From positions 1 through 53,181 of the forward strand of contig NZ_JAAGBB010000042.1 in assembly GCF_018129085.1 (NCBI RefSeq): a stretch of 53,181 bases of DNA, in the 5' to 3' direction. Every line of letters starts with the position of its first letter. Positions within the stretch are counted from its first letter, which is position 1. The position numbers were made by a program, and so were the translations under genes. Positions 1 through 10,386 of the stretch are shown one piece after another. This DNA is from Plastoroseomonas hellenica. Lineage in GTDB: Bacteria; Pseudomonadota; Alphaproteobacteria; Acetobacterales; Acetobacteraceae. The notes below the pieces were generated by a model. It had not been told where the DNA came from. It did not search any database and worked only from the letters and a program-made list of their open reading frames with translations.

Positions 1-120
1 CTCGATCCCCAAGGCACAGGCAGGTCCTCCCCGCCCATGACTGAACACTGTCAGCCATCTCCCCAGTCCAAGCTGTCAGTTATGTCCCCGGTCCGGACCC
101 CCTCCTGGGGACAAACCGCC

Positions 121-1089
121 CTACTCGCGCCAGGGCTTGCGGGCCCAGAGGGCGCGGAGGCGGGCGTCTTCGTCCAGGAAGAGGCGTTCCTGCGCCTCGG
201 CGCTCATCGGCCGCAGCGGCAGGTTGAGGCGTTCGGCGTCGGCGATCCAGGCGGAATCGGCATTGGCGGCGGCCACTGCCTGGCGCAGCCGGTCGCGGAT
301 TTCGGCTGGCAGGTTCGGCGGCGCGACCACGCCGCGCGTCGATCCGCCCAGCACGGCGACGCCTTGGTCGCGGAAGGTCGGCACCGTCGCCGTGGGGGCC
401 CAGCGCTCCGGACCGCCCTGCGCCAGCCCGCGCAGCACACCCTCCCGCATCAGGGCGAGCCCCTCGCTCATGTTGAAGGAGCCGGCGGCGATGCTGCGCG
501 ACAGCAGGTTGGTGATGATGGGCGGCGTGCCGTTGAAGGGCACATGGGAGAACTCCACCCCGGCGGCATCCTGCAGCGACAGGACCAGGAAGTGGTCGTC
601 GCTGCCGACGCCGGCGGTGCCGATCGTCACGGTCCCCGGCCGCTCCCGCGCTGCGGTGATGAGGTCGGCGATACTGCGGATCGGGCTGTCGGCCTTCACC
701 CAGAGCCCGCAAGGGTCGTCGATCGCATTACCCAGGAAAGTGAAGTCCTGCACGCGGTAACGCACCTGGCGCTCGATCGGCAGGGTGATGGAGTTCGGCG
801 CCTGCGCGACGCCGATGGTGAAGCCGTCAGGCGCGGCCGTCGCGATGCCTTCGAAGGCCTGCTGGCCGCCGGCCGTCGGGCGATTGATGACGACGAAATT
901 GGCGCCGGGCAGGCTACGCTGCATGAAGGGCAGGAAGCTGCGCGCCAGGATGTCCATGCCGCCGCCGGGCGGGCCGGGGCAGAACACCTGGATCGGCCGG
1001 TCCGCCGGCCAGGCAGCCTGGGCCAGACGCGGGGCCGACAGGCCTGCCGCCGCGGCCGCCGCGGCGGCGACAACGCCTCTACGTTGCAT
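121..1089 (-). CDS. TTT-family (Bug/TctC) periplasmic solute-binding protein
   Basis: A 322-residue extracytoplasmic receptor of the tripartite tricarboxylate transporter type, which binds small carboxylates in the periplasm. The N-terminus starts MQRR and continues with an alanine-rich hydrophobic stretch ending around AQA (residue 26), a signal peptide. The mature start (RPIQVFCPGPPGGGMDILAR) matches the family pattern of a first strand followed by a Gly-rich ligand loop, and residues near 165-175 carry the second loop (FNGTPP). Length is normal for the family. It is the last gene of the acyl-CoA operon and starts 15 bases after the stop of the upstream dehydrogenase gene. No membrane subunits (TctA/TctB) are nearby, which is usual for orphan Bug receptors. 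The ligand is unknown; the operon suggests an organic acid fed to the CoA ligase. Confidence 0.9.
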   Translation of the reverse strand: MQRRGVVAAAAAAAAGLSAPRLAQAAWPADRPIQVFCPGPPGGGMDILARSFLPFMQRSLPGANFVVINRPTAGGQQAFEGIATAAPDGFTIGVAQAPNSITLPIERQVRYRVQDFTFLGNAIDDPCGLWVKADSPIRSIADLITAARERPGTVTIGTAGVGSDDHFLVLSLQDAAGVEFSHVPFNGTPPIITNLLSRSIAAGSFNMSEGLALMREGVLRGLAQGGPERWAPTATVPTFRDQGVAVLGGSTRGVVAPPNLPAEIRDRLRQAVAAANADSAWIADAERLNLPLRPMSAEAQERLFLDEDARLRALWARKPWRE

Positions 1090-1104
1090 CCTGTTCCTCC
1101 CGCG

Positions 1105-2250
1105 TCACGCCGCCTCCACCAGGCCGCCCGCCTCGGACAGGGCACGCAGGTGGTGGTCGGCGTCACCGAACAGGGTGTCGATGGCGGTCAGGCGTTTGAA
1201 GTAGTGGCCGACCGCGTATTCCATGGTCATGCCGATGCCGCCATGGAGCTGGATGGATTGCTGGCCGACCAGTTTCGCCATGCGGCCGATCTGGGTTTTC
1301 ACGGCGTGGATGGCCCGGGCCCGCTCGGTGGCATTCTCCTCCTGCACCATCATGGCGGCGTACATCGCCATGCTGCGGGCCTGCTCGACCGCGACCATCA
1401 TGTCGGCGGCGCGGTGCTGCAGCGCCTGGAAGCTGCCGATGGCGCGACCGAACTGCTTGCGCGTGCGGAGATACTCCAGGGTGAGCTTCATCGTCGCGTC
1501 CATGGCGCCGACCGCTTCGGCGGCGAGGGCGGCGATCGCCTCCTCCACGACGCGCGCAGCGAGCGGCAGGCCGTCGGCGGGATCGCCGAGCACGGCTTCG
1601 GCGCGCACGCCATCCAGCGTGATCTCGGCGGCGCGCAAGCCATCGCTGGTGCGGTAGCCGCGCCGCGTCAGGCCGGGCGCATCGCCGGCCACGAGGAAGA
1701 CGCCGATGCCCTTGGCGTCGCGCGGGCCGCGGGCGGTGCGGGCGGTGACGAAGAGCTTGCCGGCCACATCGCCGTGCAGCACCACGCCCTTGCGGCCGTT
1801 CAGCACCCAGACATCGCCGTCTCGTTTCGCCGCGGTGGCGACGTCATGCAGATCGTGGCGCGACTGCGGCTCGGTATGGGCAAAAGCCAGCAGCAGGGAT
1901 CCGTCCGCCACCTGCGGCACCAGTTCGGCCCGCAATGCCGGGCTGGCGCCATGGCGCAGCAGCCCGCCGCCGAGCACCACGGTCGCGAGCCAGGGTTCCA
2001 GCGCCAGCGCACCGCCCAGCGCCTCGGCGACGATCATGGTCTCGACGGCGCTGCCGCCAAAGCCGCCATCGGCTTCGGCAAAAGGCAGGCCGAGGATGCC
2101 GAGCTCGGCATAGGCGGCCCAGAGCTCCCGGCTCCAGCCCTCGGGCTGCTTCATGTAGGCCTTGCGGCTCTCGAAGCCGTAGCGGTCGGACAGCAGCTTG
2201 CCGAGGCTGTCGGCCAGCAGGCGCTGCTCTTCGGAGAAATCGAAATCCAT
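1105..2250 (-). CDS. Acyl-CoA dehydrogenase (second of a tandem pair)
   Basis: A 381-residue FAD-dependent acyl-CoA dehydrogenase that introduces a double bond into an acyl-CoA. The ATG giving MDFDFSEEQR was chosen because it lies 2 bases beyond the stop of the preceding gene and begins as the family does. The C-terminal helical domain shows the family signature: RTRKQFG near 292, a FQALQH helix, then QLHGGIGMT and EYAVGHYFKR near 345-360. The middle beta domain is less typical (AFAHTEPQS instead of the usual FAD/substrate loop). Short length, divergence and direct adjacency to a 401-residue paralogue resemble the paired alpha and beta subunits of heterotetrameric acyl-CoA dehydrogenases; that pairing is inferred. 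Confidence 0.9.
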   Translation of the reverse strand: MDFDFSEEQRLLADSLGKLLSDRYGFESRKAYMKQPEGWSRELWAAYAELGILGLPFAEADGGFGGSAVETMIVAEALGGALALEPWLATVVLGGGLLRHGASPALRAELVPQVADGSLLLAFAHTEPQSRHDLHDVATAAKRDGDVWVLNGRKGVVLHGDVAGKLFVTARTARGPRDAKGIGVFLVAGDAPGLTRRGYRTSDGLRAAEITLDGVRAEAVLGDPADGLPLAARVVEEAIAALAAEAVGAMDATMKLTLEYLRTRKQFGRAIGSFQALQHRAADMMVAVEQARSMAMYAAMMVQEENATERARAIHAVKTQIGRMAKLVGQQSIQLHGGIGMTMEYAVGHYFKRLTAIDTLFGDADHHLRALSEAGGLVEAA

Positions 2251-2252
2251 CT

Positions 2253-3458
2253 TCAGAGTCCTAAGAAGGCTTTCGCCATGATGTTGCGTTGGATCTCGTT
2301 GGAGCCGCCGTAGATGCTCTGCTTGCGCCAGTTGAAATAGGTCGGCTGCGCGAGCGTCGCCCATTCCGGCGCCAGCTCCGGCTCGTTCCAGCGGTCCTGC
2401 TCGGGATCGGCGCCGACCAGACCATAGGGGCCGGCGGCCTCGACGAAGAGCTCGCTGATCGCCTGCTGGATCTCGGTGCCACGGATCTTCAGCACCGAGG
2501 ATGCCGGGTCGGGCTTGCCTTCGCCGAGGCGCTTGTTCTCGTTCGCCAGCACGCGGAGCGTCGTCATCTCCAGCGCCTTGAGCTGCACCTCCACCTCGGT
2601 CAGCTTCTCGCGGAAGCGCGGGTCGTCCAGCAAGGGACGCCCGCCGCCCGGCGCCGTCCGCGCGATGGTCTTGAGCCGCCGGATCCGCTCCCTGGAGGCA
2701 CCGACCCGTGCCTGGCCGGTACGCTCGTTCGAGAGGAGGAACTTGGCGCAGTCCCAGCCCTTGTTCTCGGTGCCGACCAGGTTCCCGACCGGGATCTTCA
2801 CATCGTCGAAGAAGACCTCGTTCACTTCATGCGCACCATCGATGGTGATGATCGGGCGCACGGTGATGCCGGGTGTTTTCATGTCGCAGAGCAGGAAGCT
2901 GATGCCTTCCTGCGGCTTCGCGGCCTGCGGGTTGGTGCGAACCAGCAGGAAGATCCAGTCGGCATGCTGCGCGAGCGTCGTCCAGGTCTTCTGGCCGTTG
3001 ACGACGTAGTGCTCCCCCTCCCGCCGCGCCGCGCATTTCAGGCTGGCGAGATCCGATCCGGCGCCGGGCTCGGAGAAGCCCTGGCACCACCAGTCATCGA
3101 GGTTCGCCATCCGCGGCAGGAAGTGCTTCTTCTGCGCCTCCGTGCCGAAGGCGATGACGACGGGGCCCACCATGGTCGTGTTGAAGGCGAGCGGGCTCGG
3201 CGCCGGGGTCTGCTGCATCTCCTCGCTCAGGATGAAGCGCTTGATGGCGCTCCAGCCGGTGCCGCCCCATTCAGTCGGCCAATGCGGCACCGCCCAGCCC
3301 TTGGCGTTCAGGGCACGCTGCCATTGCACGACCATCGCCTTGGTCGGCGTGCGGCCGGCGGCCATGCGCTCCCGCGTCTCGGCGGGCAGGCTGGCGTCGA
3401 TGAAGGCACGCACCTCCCGGCGGAAGGCGCGTTCCTCATCGGTGAAGCGGAGGTCCAT
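2253..3458 (-). CDS. Acyl-CoA dehydrogenase (first of a tandem pair)
   Basis: A 401-residue acyl-CoA dehydrogenase. The ATG giving MDLRFTDEERAF is the usual family start; its first 23 bases overlap the end of the ligase gene, indicating translational coupling. Visible family features are the FAD loop WCQGFSEPGAGSDLAS (around 125-140), KTWTTLAQHADW, and a C-terminal IYGGSNEIQRNIMAK. In classic family members this last region reads YEGT and supplies the catalytic glutamate; here Gly-Gly-Ser occupies that place, as in FadE-type subunits acting on steroid or branched acyl-CoAs. It probably forms a complex with the product of the next gene. Substrate cannot be deduced. Confidence 0.92.
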   Translation of the reverse strand: MDLRFTDEERAFRREVRAFIDASLPAETRERMAAGRTPTKAMVVQWQRALNAKGWAVPHWPTEWGGTGWSAIKRFILSEEMQQTPAPSPLAFNTTMVGPVVIAFGTEAQKKHFLPRMANLDDWWCQGFSEPGAGSDLASLKCAARREGEHYVVNGQKTWTTLAQHADWIFLLVRTNPQAAKPQEGISFLLCDMKTPGITVRPIITIDGAHEVNEVFFDDVKIPVGNLVGTENKGWDCAKFLLSNERTGQARVGASRERIRRLKTIARTAPGGGRPLLDDPRFREKLTEVEVQLKALEMTTLRVLANENKRLGEGKPDPASSVLKIRGTEIQQAISELFVEAAGPYGLVGADPEQDRWNEPELAPEWATLAQPTYFNWRKQSIYGGSNEIQRNIMAKAFLGL

Positions 3459-5139
3459 GGTGGTCTCCCGGTTGTTTCTGGGTGGCCGTGGAGGAAGGTT
3501 CGGTGCGGGCCCGCTCCTCTTCCAGCAGCATGATCTTGGAGAGCTTGCCGACCGCGGTGCGCGGCAGGCTGTCGCGGAGCTCGAGTGCGGCCGGCATCTC
3601 GTGCCGCCCGAGCTTGTCGGAGAGGAAGAGTTTGAGCGCATCGAGCGTCAGCGCGGCGGCGCCGGGCTTCAGCGTAACGAAGGCCTTGGCGGACTGGCCG
3701 CGATAGGGATCGGGGATGCCGGCAACGATGCATTCCGCGACGTCAGGATGCTCGTAGATCGCTTCCTCGATCATGCGCGGATAGACGTTGAAGCCGCCAG
3801 AGAGGATCATGTCCTTCTTGCGGTCGGTCAGGAAGAAGAAGCCCTCCGCATCCATGCGACCGATATCGCCGGTCAGGAAGAAGCCGTCCACGAAGGCGCG
3901 CGCGTTCTCCTCCGGCTTGTTCCAGTAGCCGGACATGATGTTCGGCCCGCGCACGCGGAACTCGCCGGTCTCGCCCGGTGCCAGCACGCGGCGCGGGTCA
4001 TCGAGCGCCACGACATCCATCTCGACATTCGGCAGCGGCAGCCCGATCGAGCCGGGGCGGCTGTCCCGCAGCATGGGATGGCCGGTGCCGGCCGGCGCGG
4101 TCTCGGTCATGCCCCAGCCGCCGCGCAGCCTGGTGCCGGTGATGCGGGCGAAGCGCTCCTCCACCTCCACCGGCAGCGGCGCCCCACCGGAGGAGGGCCA
4201 GCGCAGCGAGGAGAGGTCGCGCGCCTCGATGCTCGGGTGGTTCGCCATCGCGATCCACATGGTCGGCACGCCGGCGAGCGTGGTCGCGCGGAAGCGCTCG
4301 ATATCGTCCAGGCACTGTTCGACCTCGAAGCGCTGCCGCAGCAGCACCGTGTTGCCGGCGCCGAGATGCCGGTTGAGCGAGGTCAGCGCGAAGATGTGGA
4401 ACAGCGGCAGCACATGGACCGCACGCTCCGGCGGATCGCCCGGCCTGGCGCGCTGGCTCGCCCAGTAGGCCTGGATATTCGCCGCCGCGGTCAGGTTCGC
4501 GTGGCTCAGCATCGCACCCTTCGGCAGCCCCGTGGTGCCGCCGGTGTACTGCAGCAGCGCGACCACGTGCTTGTCGACCGCCGGCGCCCTCTCGAGCGGC
4601 GGCTCCTCCAGCAGCGTCGTGAAAGCCAAGACATCCGCCGGCACCGGCGCGCCCGCCGGGCCACCCCAATGCGCATCCTCGGCCACGATCAGCCGGTCGA
4701 TCAGCCCGCGCGCCTGCAAGGCACGCATGCGCTTCAGCAACCCCTCCTCGGCGAGCGTCACCACCACCCGCGTGCCGCTGTCCTCGAGCTTGTGCGCCAG
4801 CTCCCGCTCGGCATCGAGCGGGCTCATCTGCATCATCCGGATGCCGGCGGTCGCCGCGCCGAAGAAGGCGATGGAATGCCAGGGCGTGTTGGGCAGGAAC
4901 AGCCCGATGCCGCCCTCAGCCTCCGGCAGCGCCAGCAGCCCCGCCGCGCAGCGCCGCACCACCTCCCCCAACGCCGCATAGGTGATGGTGCTGTCGCGAT
5001 AGAGCAGCGCCGGCCGGTCCGGATTGCGGGCGACGCTCCGCGCCAGATGCTCGCCGAGCGTCGTGGTCGCGATCGGAGCATCCCAGGCGATGCCGGGCGG
5101 GTAGCTGGCCTCCCAGGCGAAGGGGCGCCCTTGGGCCAT
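3436..5139 (-). CDS. Acyl-CoA ligase, AMP-binding (long-chain/aromatic acid type)
   Basis: A 567-residue adenylate-forming ligase that activates a carboxylic acid to its CoA thioester with ATP. The phosphate loop YTGGTTGLPKG lies at 198-208. The A5 motif GWGMTET, the hinge region LTGDIGRMDAEGF with DRKKDMI, and a late RTAVGKLSK containing the catalytic lysine are all present, so the enzyme looks complete. The ATG (MAQGRPF) sits 1 base after the stop of the upstream fused beta-oxidation gene, and the 3' end overlaps the next dehydrogenase start. It is the entry enzyme of this operon. Medium- or long-chain fatty acids, branched acids or aryl-alkanoic acids are all possible substrates. Confidence 0.93.
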   Translation of the reverse strand: MAQGRPFAWEASYPPGIAWDAPIATTTLGEHLARSVARNPDRPALLYRDSTITYAALGEVVRRCAAGLLALPEAEGGIGLFLPNTPWHSIAFFGAATAGIRMMQMSPLDAERELAHKLEDSGTRVVVTLAEEGLLKRMRALQARGLIDRLIVAEDAHWGGPAGAPVPADVLAFTTLLEEPPLERAPAVDKHVVALLQYTGGTTGLPKGAMLSHANLTAAANIQAYWASQRARPGDPPERAVHVLPLFHIFALTSLNRHLGAGNTVLLRQRFEVEQCLDDIERFRATTLAGVPTMWIAMANHPSIEARDLSSLRWPSSGGAPLPVEVEERFARITGTRLRGGWGMTETAPAGTGHPMLRDSRPGSIGLPLPNVEMDVVALDDPRRVLAPGETGEFRVRGPNIMSGYWNKPEENARAFVDGFFLTGDIGRMDAEGFFFLTDRKKDMILSGGFNVYPRMIEEAIYEHPDVAECIVAGIPDPYRGQSAKAFVTLKPGAAALTLDALKLFLSDKLGRHEMPAALELRDSLPRTAVGKLSKIMLLEEERARTEPSSTATQKQPGDHHGPPLHR

Positions 5140-5140
5140 G

Positions 5141-7207
<2,067 letters not shown>

Positions 7208-7343
7208 GGAACGCTTCCTTCCCTCCGGTCTTGGGACGGAGTGTCCAGCAAGCCATCGCGCCCCGCAAGCGTCGCCGGGCGCTTCCCGGGCATTGCCGCC
7301 GCCCGCCGGCCATGGTGGTCTGCATCGGAACGGGAGGAACCAC

Positions 7344-8126
7344 ATGTCGCTTTTCGACCTGACCGGAAAGGTCGCCATCGTCACCGGCGCCAGCAAGGGC
7401 ATCGGCCGCGCCATCGCCGAGCGGCTGGCCGAGCAGGGCGCCAGGGTCGCCGTCTCCTCCCGCCGCATCGAGGCCTGCGAGGAGGTCGTGGCCGGCATCG
7501 CCGCCAAGGGGGGCCAAGCCTTCGCGATCGCCTGCAATATCGGGCGCAAGCCCGAGCTCCAGGCGCTGGTCGATGCCACCATCGCGCGCTGGGGCCGCAT
7601 CGACACCGTTGTATGCAACGCGGCGATCAACCCGCATTTCGGCCCCTCGACGACCATCCCGGACGAGGTCTTCGACAAGGTGATGGCGTCCAACATCAAG
7701 TCGAACCTCTGGCTCGCCAACATGGCGATCCCGCAGATGGAGAAGCAGGGCGGCGGGTCGATCGTCATCGTCTCCTCGATCGGCGGCTTCCGCGGCTCCC
7801 CGGTGCTCGGCGCCTATGCGATCTCCAAGGCGGCGGACATGCAGCTCGTGCGCAACCTGGCGGTGGAGCACGGGCCGAAGAACATCCGCGCCAACGCCAT
7901 CGCGCCCGGCCTGGTGCGCACCGACTTCGCCCGCGCCCTGTGGGAGAACCCGGACATCTACCGGAAGCGCACCCGGGACACACCGCTCGGCCGCATCGGG
8001 GAGCCGGACGAGATCGCCGGCGCCGCGGTGTTCCTCGCCTCCCCGGCGGCCGGCTTCATGACCGGGCAGACCATCACCATCGATGGCGGCGTGCTCGCCG
8101 GCCCGCCGATGCGCGCGGAGGATTGA
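7344..8126 (+). CDS. Short-chain dehydrogenase/reductase (SDR)
   Basis: A 260-residue classical SDR. It shows the cofactor motif TGASKGIG (14-21), the NAA motif (92-94), the catalytic serine S144/S145, and the YxxxK pair Y158 and K162. Arg40/Arg41 after the second beta strand suggests NADP(H) preference, which is an inference. The ATG follows a GGAGGA ribosome site. Its stop overlaps the next gene's start (TGATG), and the next three genes are equally tight, so this is the first gene of a four-gene unit. Sequence resembles the 2-deoxy-gluconate dehydrogenase/3-oxoacyl reductase group, meaning a hydroxyacid or sugar-acid oxidoreductase, but the substrate is unknown. Confidence 0.92.
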   Translation: MSLFDLTGKVAIVTGASKGIGRAIAERLAEQGARVAVSSRRIEACEEVVAGIAAKGGQAFAIACNIGRKPELQALVDATIARWGRIDTVVCNAAINPHFGPSTTIPDEVFDKVMASNIKSNLWLANMAIPQMEKQGGGSIVIVSSIGGFRGSPVLGAYAISKAADMQLVRNLAVEHGPKNIRANAIAPGLVRTDFARALWENPDIYRKRTRDTPLGRIGEPDEIAGAAVFLASPAAGFMTGQTITIDGGVLAGPPMRAED

Positions 8127-9106
8127 TGCTGCCGCTGCCGGAAGAGATCGCGGCCGGTCTCACCGCCATGGGCCTGCCGGGGACGGAGGGGGAGCCGCTG
8201 ACCGGCGGCGTCTCCTCCGACATCTGGCGGGTCGGCGATTTCTGCGTGAAGCGCGCGCTGCCGAAGCTGAAGGTCGCGGCCGATTGGCGCGCCCCGGTCG
8301 CGCGCAACCTCTATGAAGCGCGATGGCTGCAGCGGGCCGGCGATGCGGTGCCGGGCGCGGTGCCCGCGCTGCTCGGGCAGGACGCAGCGACGGGCACGCT
8401 GGCGATGCGCTTCCTGCCGCCGGAGGATCATCCGGTCTGGAAGCAGCGCCTGCGCGAGGGTCACGCCGAGCCGGGTTTCGCGCGGGACGTCGGACGGCGG
8501 CTGGCGCGCATCCACGCAGCGAGCGCACGCGATCCGTCCTGCGCGGCGGAATTCCCGACGGATGCGATCTTCCATGCCATCCGTCTGGAGCCCTATCTGC
8601 TGGCGACGGCGCGCGCGCATCCCGACCTGGCGCCGCGGCTGGAAGCGCTGGTCGAGACCACCGCCGCGACGAAGCGCGCCCTGGTGCATGGCGATGTCAG
8701 CCCGAAGAACATCCTCTGCGGACCTGCGGGACCGGTCTTCCTGGATGCCGAATGCGCCTGGTGGGGCGATCCCGCCTTCGACCTCGCCTTCTGCCTGAAC
8801 CACCTGCTGCTGAAATGCCTGTGGACGCCGGGGGCGACCGCGGGCTTCCTCGCCTGCTTCGACGCGCTCGCCGCCGCCCATGTCGCTGATGTCGACTGGG
8901 AAGCGCCGGAGGCGCTCGAGGCGCGCGTGGCGGCGCTGCTGCCAGGCCTCCTCCTGGCCCGCGTCGATGGCAAGAGCCCCGCCGAATACGTCACGCAGGA
9001 CCCCGACAAAGACCGCGTGCGCCGCGTCGCGCGCGCCCTTCTGCTGGCGCCGCCCACGCGCCTGTCCGCCATCCGCGCCGCCTGGGCCAAGGAACTCGCC
9101 GCATGA
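8126..9106 (+). CDS. APH-fold small-molecule kinase (phosphotransferase family)
   Basis: A 326-residue kinase of the aminoglycoside phosphotransferase/choline kinase fold. The catalytic loop HGDVSPKN has H188, D190 and N195, and the metal-binding aspartate is D207 in FLDAECAWWGDPAFD. The Gly-rich N-terminal loop GGVSSDIW and a lysine in CVKRAL are present. A role in antibiotic resistance is unlikely: the gene overlaps the SDR stop by one base and overlaps the enolase-family start by four, so it probably phosphorylates a metabolite handed to the enolase homologue. The phosphoryl acceptor is unknown. An N-terminal segment rich in proline and glycine precedes the kinase lobe. Confidence 0.88.
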   Translation: MLPLPEEIAAGLTAMGLPGTEGEPLTGGVSSDIWRVGDFCVKRALPKLKVAADWRAPVARNLYEARWLQRAGDAVPGAVPALLGQDAATGTLAMRFLPPEDHPVWKQRLREGHAEPGFARDVGRRLARIHAASARDPSCAAEFPTDAIFHAIRLEPYLLATARAHPDLAPRLEALVETTAATKRALVHGDVSPKNILCGPAGPVFLDAECAWWGDPAFDLAFCLNHLLLKCLWTPGATAGFLACFDALAAAHVADVDWEAPEALEARVAALLPGLLLARVDGKSPAEYVTQDPDKDRVRRVARALLLAPPTRLSAIRAAWAKELAA

Positions 9107-10386
9107 GCACGACCATCACCGCCATCCGCGGCCGCCGCGTCTGGGACAGCCGAGGCCGCCCGACCGTGGAGGCGGAGATCCACCTCGCCTCCGGTGCCAT
9201 CGGCCGCGCCATTGCGCCGGCCGGCGCTTCCACCGGCTCCGGCGAGGCGTTGGACCGGCGCGATGGCGGCACGGCTTTCGGCGGCTATGACGTGACGCGC
9301 GCGGTCGCGGCCGTGCGGGAGGAGATCGCCCCGGCGCTTCTCGGCAGCGACGCAGCCGATCAGGCCGGGCTGGACGCGCGGCTGATCGCCCTCGACGGCA
9401 CGCCGGACAAGAGCCGGCTCGGCGCCAATGCAACGCTCGCGGTCTCCATGGCGGCGGCGCATGCGAGCGCGGCGGCGGCCGGGGTGCCGCTCTACCGCCA
9501 CCTCGGCGGCGAGGCCGCGAACCTGCTGCCCCTGCCCCAGATCCAGATCTTCGGCGGCGGCGCCCATGCCGGCCGCCGCGTCGACATCCAGGATTTCTTG
9601 ATCATCTGCCCGGCGGCCGAGAATTTCGCCCAGGCGCTCGACTGGACGGCGGAGGTCTATCGCGCGGCGGGCGGCATCATGAAGGCGCGCGGCGCCTTGC
9701 AGGGCGTCGCCGACGAGGGCGGCTGGTGGCCCGCCTTCAAGGCCAATGAGGATGCGATCGAGACCCTGGTCCGCGCCATCGAGGCGGCCGGCTTCGAAGC
9801 GGGCGCCGAGGTCGCGATCGCGCTCGACGTCGCGGCCAGCGAATTCGGCAAGGATGGGCGCTATGCGCTCGGGCTGGAGAACCGCGTCCTCGACAGCGCC
9901 GGCATGATCGAGATGCTGACCCGCTGGCTGCGCGACTACCCGATCGCCTCCATCGAGGACCCGCTGGCGGAAGATGATGCCGAGGGCTTCGCCGCCTTCA
10001 CACGCGAGGTCGGCAGCCGTGTGCAGGTGGTGGGCGACGACTTCCTGGTCACCGAGGCGGCTCGCATCCATAGCGCGGCGGCGGCGGGTGCTGCCAACAC
10101 CGTGCTCATCAAGCCAAACCAGCGCGGTACCCTGGCCGAGACGCGCGCCGCTTGGGATGCCGCGAGGTCCGTGGGCTTCTCCGGCATCGTCTCCGCCCGC
10201 AGCGGTGAGACCGAGGATGTCACCATCGTGCATCTCGCGGTCGGCTGGGGTGTCGGCCAGCTCAAGGTTGGCTCCTTCACCCGCTCCGAGCGCATGGCCA
10301 AGTGGAATGAGGCGCTCAGGATCGAGGAAGCGCTCGGCTCCCATGCCCGCTTCGCCGGCGGCGCGATGCTGGGGCGCTCGCGCTGA
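9103..10386 (+). CDS. Divergent enolase-family protein (phosphopyruvate hydratase homologue)
   Basis: A 427-residue enolase homologue. By-eye alignment with E. coli enolase keeps the Ser loop GASTG (42-45), H155, the general acid/base region DEGG with E205, metal ligands D242, E285 and D312, catalytic lysines K337 and K388, and the phosphate-binding Arg-Ser after position 365. Two conserved active-site residues differ: the glutamate of IQEFM (E. coli E167) is Asp164, and the histidine of SHRSGET (E. coli H369) is Ala365. The INGG segment before H155 is also changed. It overlaps both neighbours (4 and 1 bases). It may be a true but altered enolase or act on another phosphorylated hydroxyacid; the context favours the second. 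Confidence 0.88.
   Translation: MSTTITAIRGRRVWDSRGRPTVEAEIHLASGAIGRAIAPAGASTGSGEALDRRDGGTAFGGYDVTRAVAAVREEIAPALLGSDAADQAGLDARLIALDGTPDKSRLGANATLAVSMAAAHASAAAAGVPLYRHLGGEAANLLPLPQIQIFGGGAHAGRRVDIQDFLIICPAAENFAQALDWTAEVYRAAGGIMKARGALQGVADEGGWWPAFKANEDAIETLVRAIEAAGFEAGAEVAIALDVAASEFGKDGRYALGLENRVLDSAGMIEMLTRWLRDYPIASIEDPLAEDDAEGFAAFTREVGSRVQVVGDDFLVTEAARIHSAAAAGAANTVLIKPNQRGTLAETRAAWDAARSVGFSGIVSARSGETEDVTIVHLAVGWGVGQLKVGSFTRSERMAKWNEALRIEEALGSHARFAGGAMLGRSR

Noticed and set aside
37-2313. Plus-strand ORF of 758 residues opposite the receptor and dehydrogenase genes
   Set aside because: Antisense shadow of strongly supported minus-strand genes; composition is Arg/Gly/His-rich with no recognisable domain. 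Long false frames are expected at this GC.
8126-9106. Aminoglycoside resistance gene
   Set aside because: Only the fold matches; tight coupling to metabolic genes favours a metabolite kinase.
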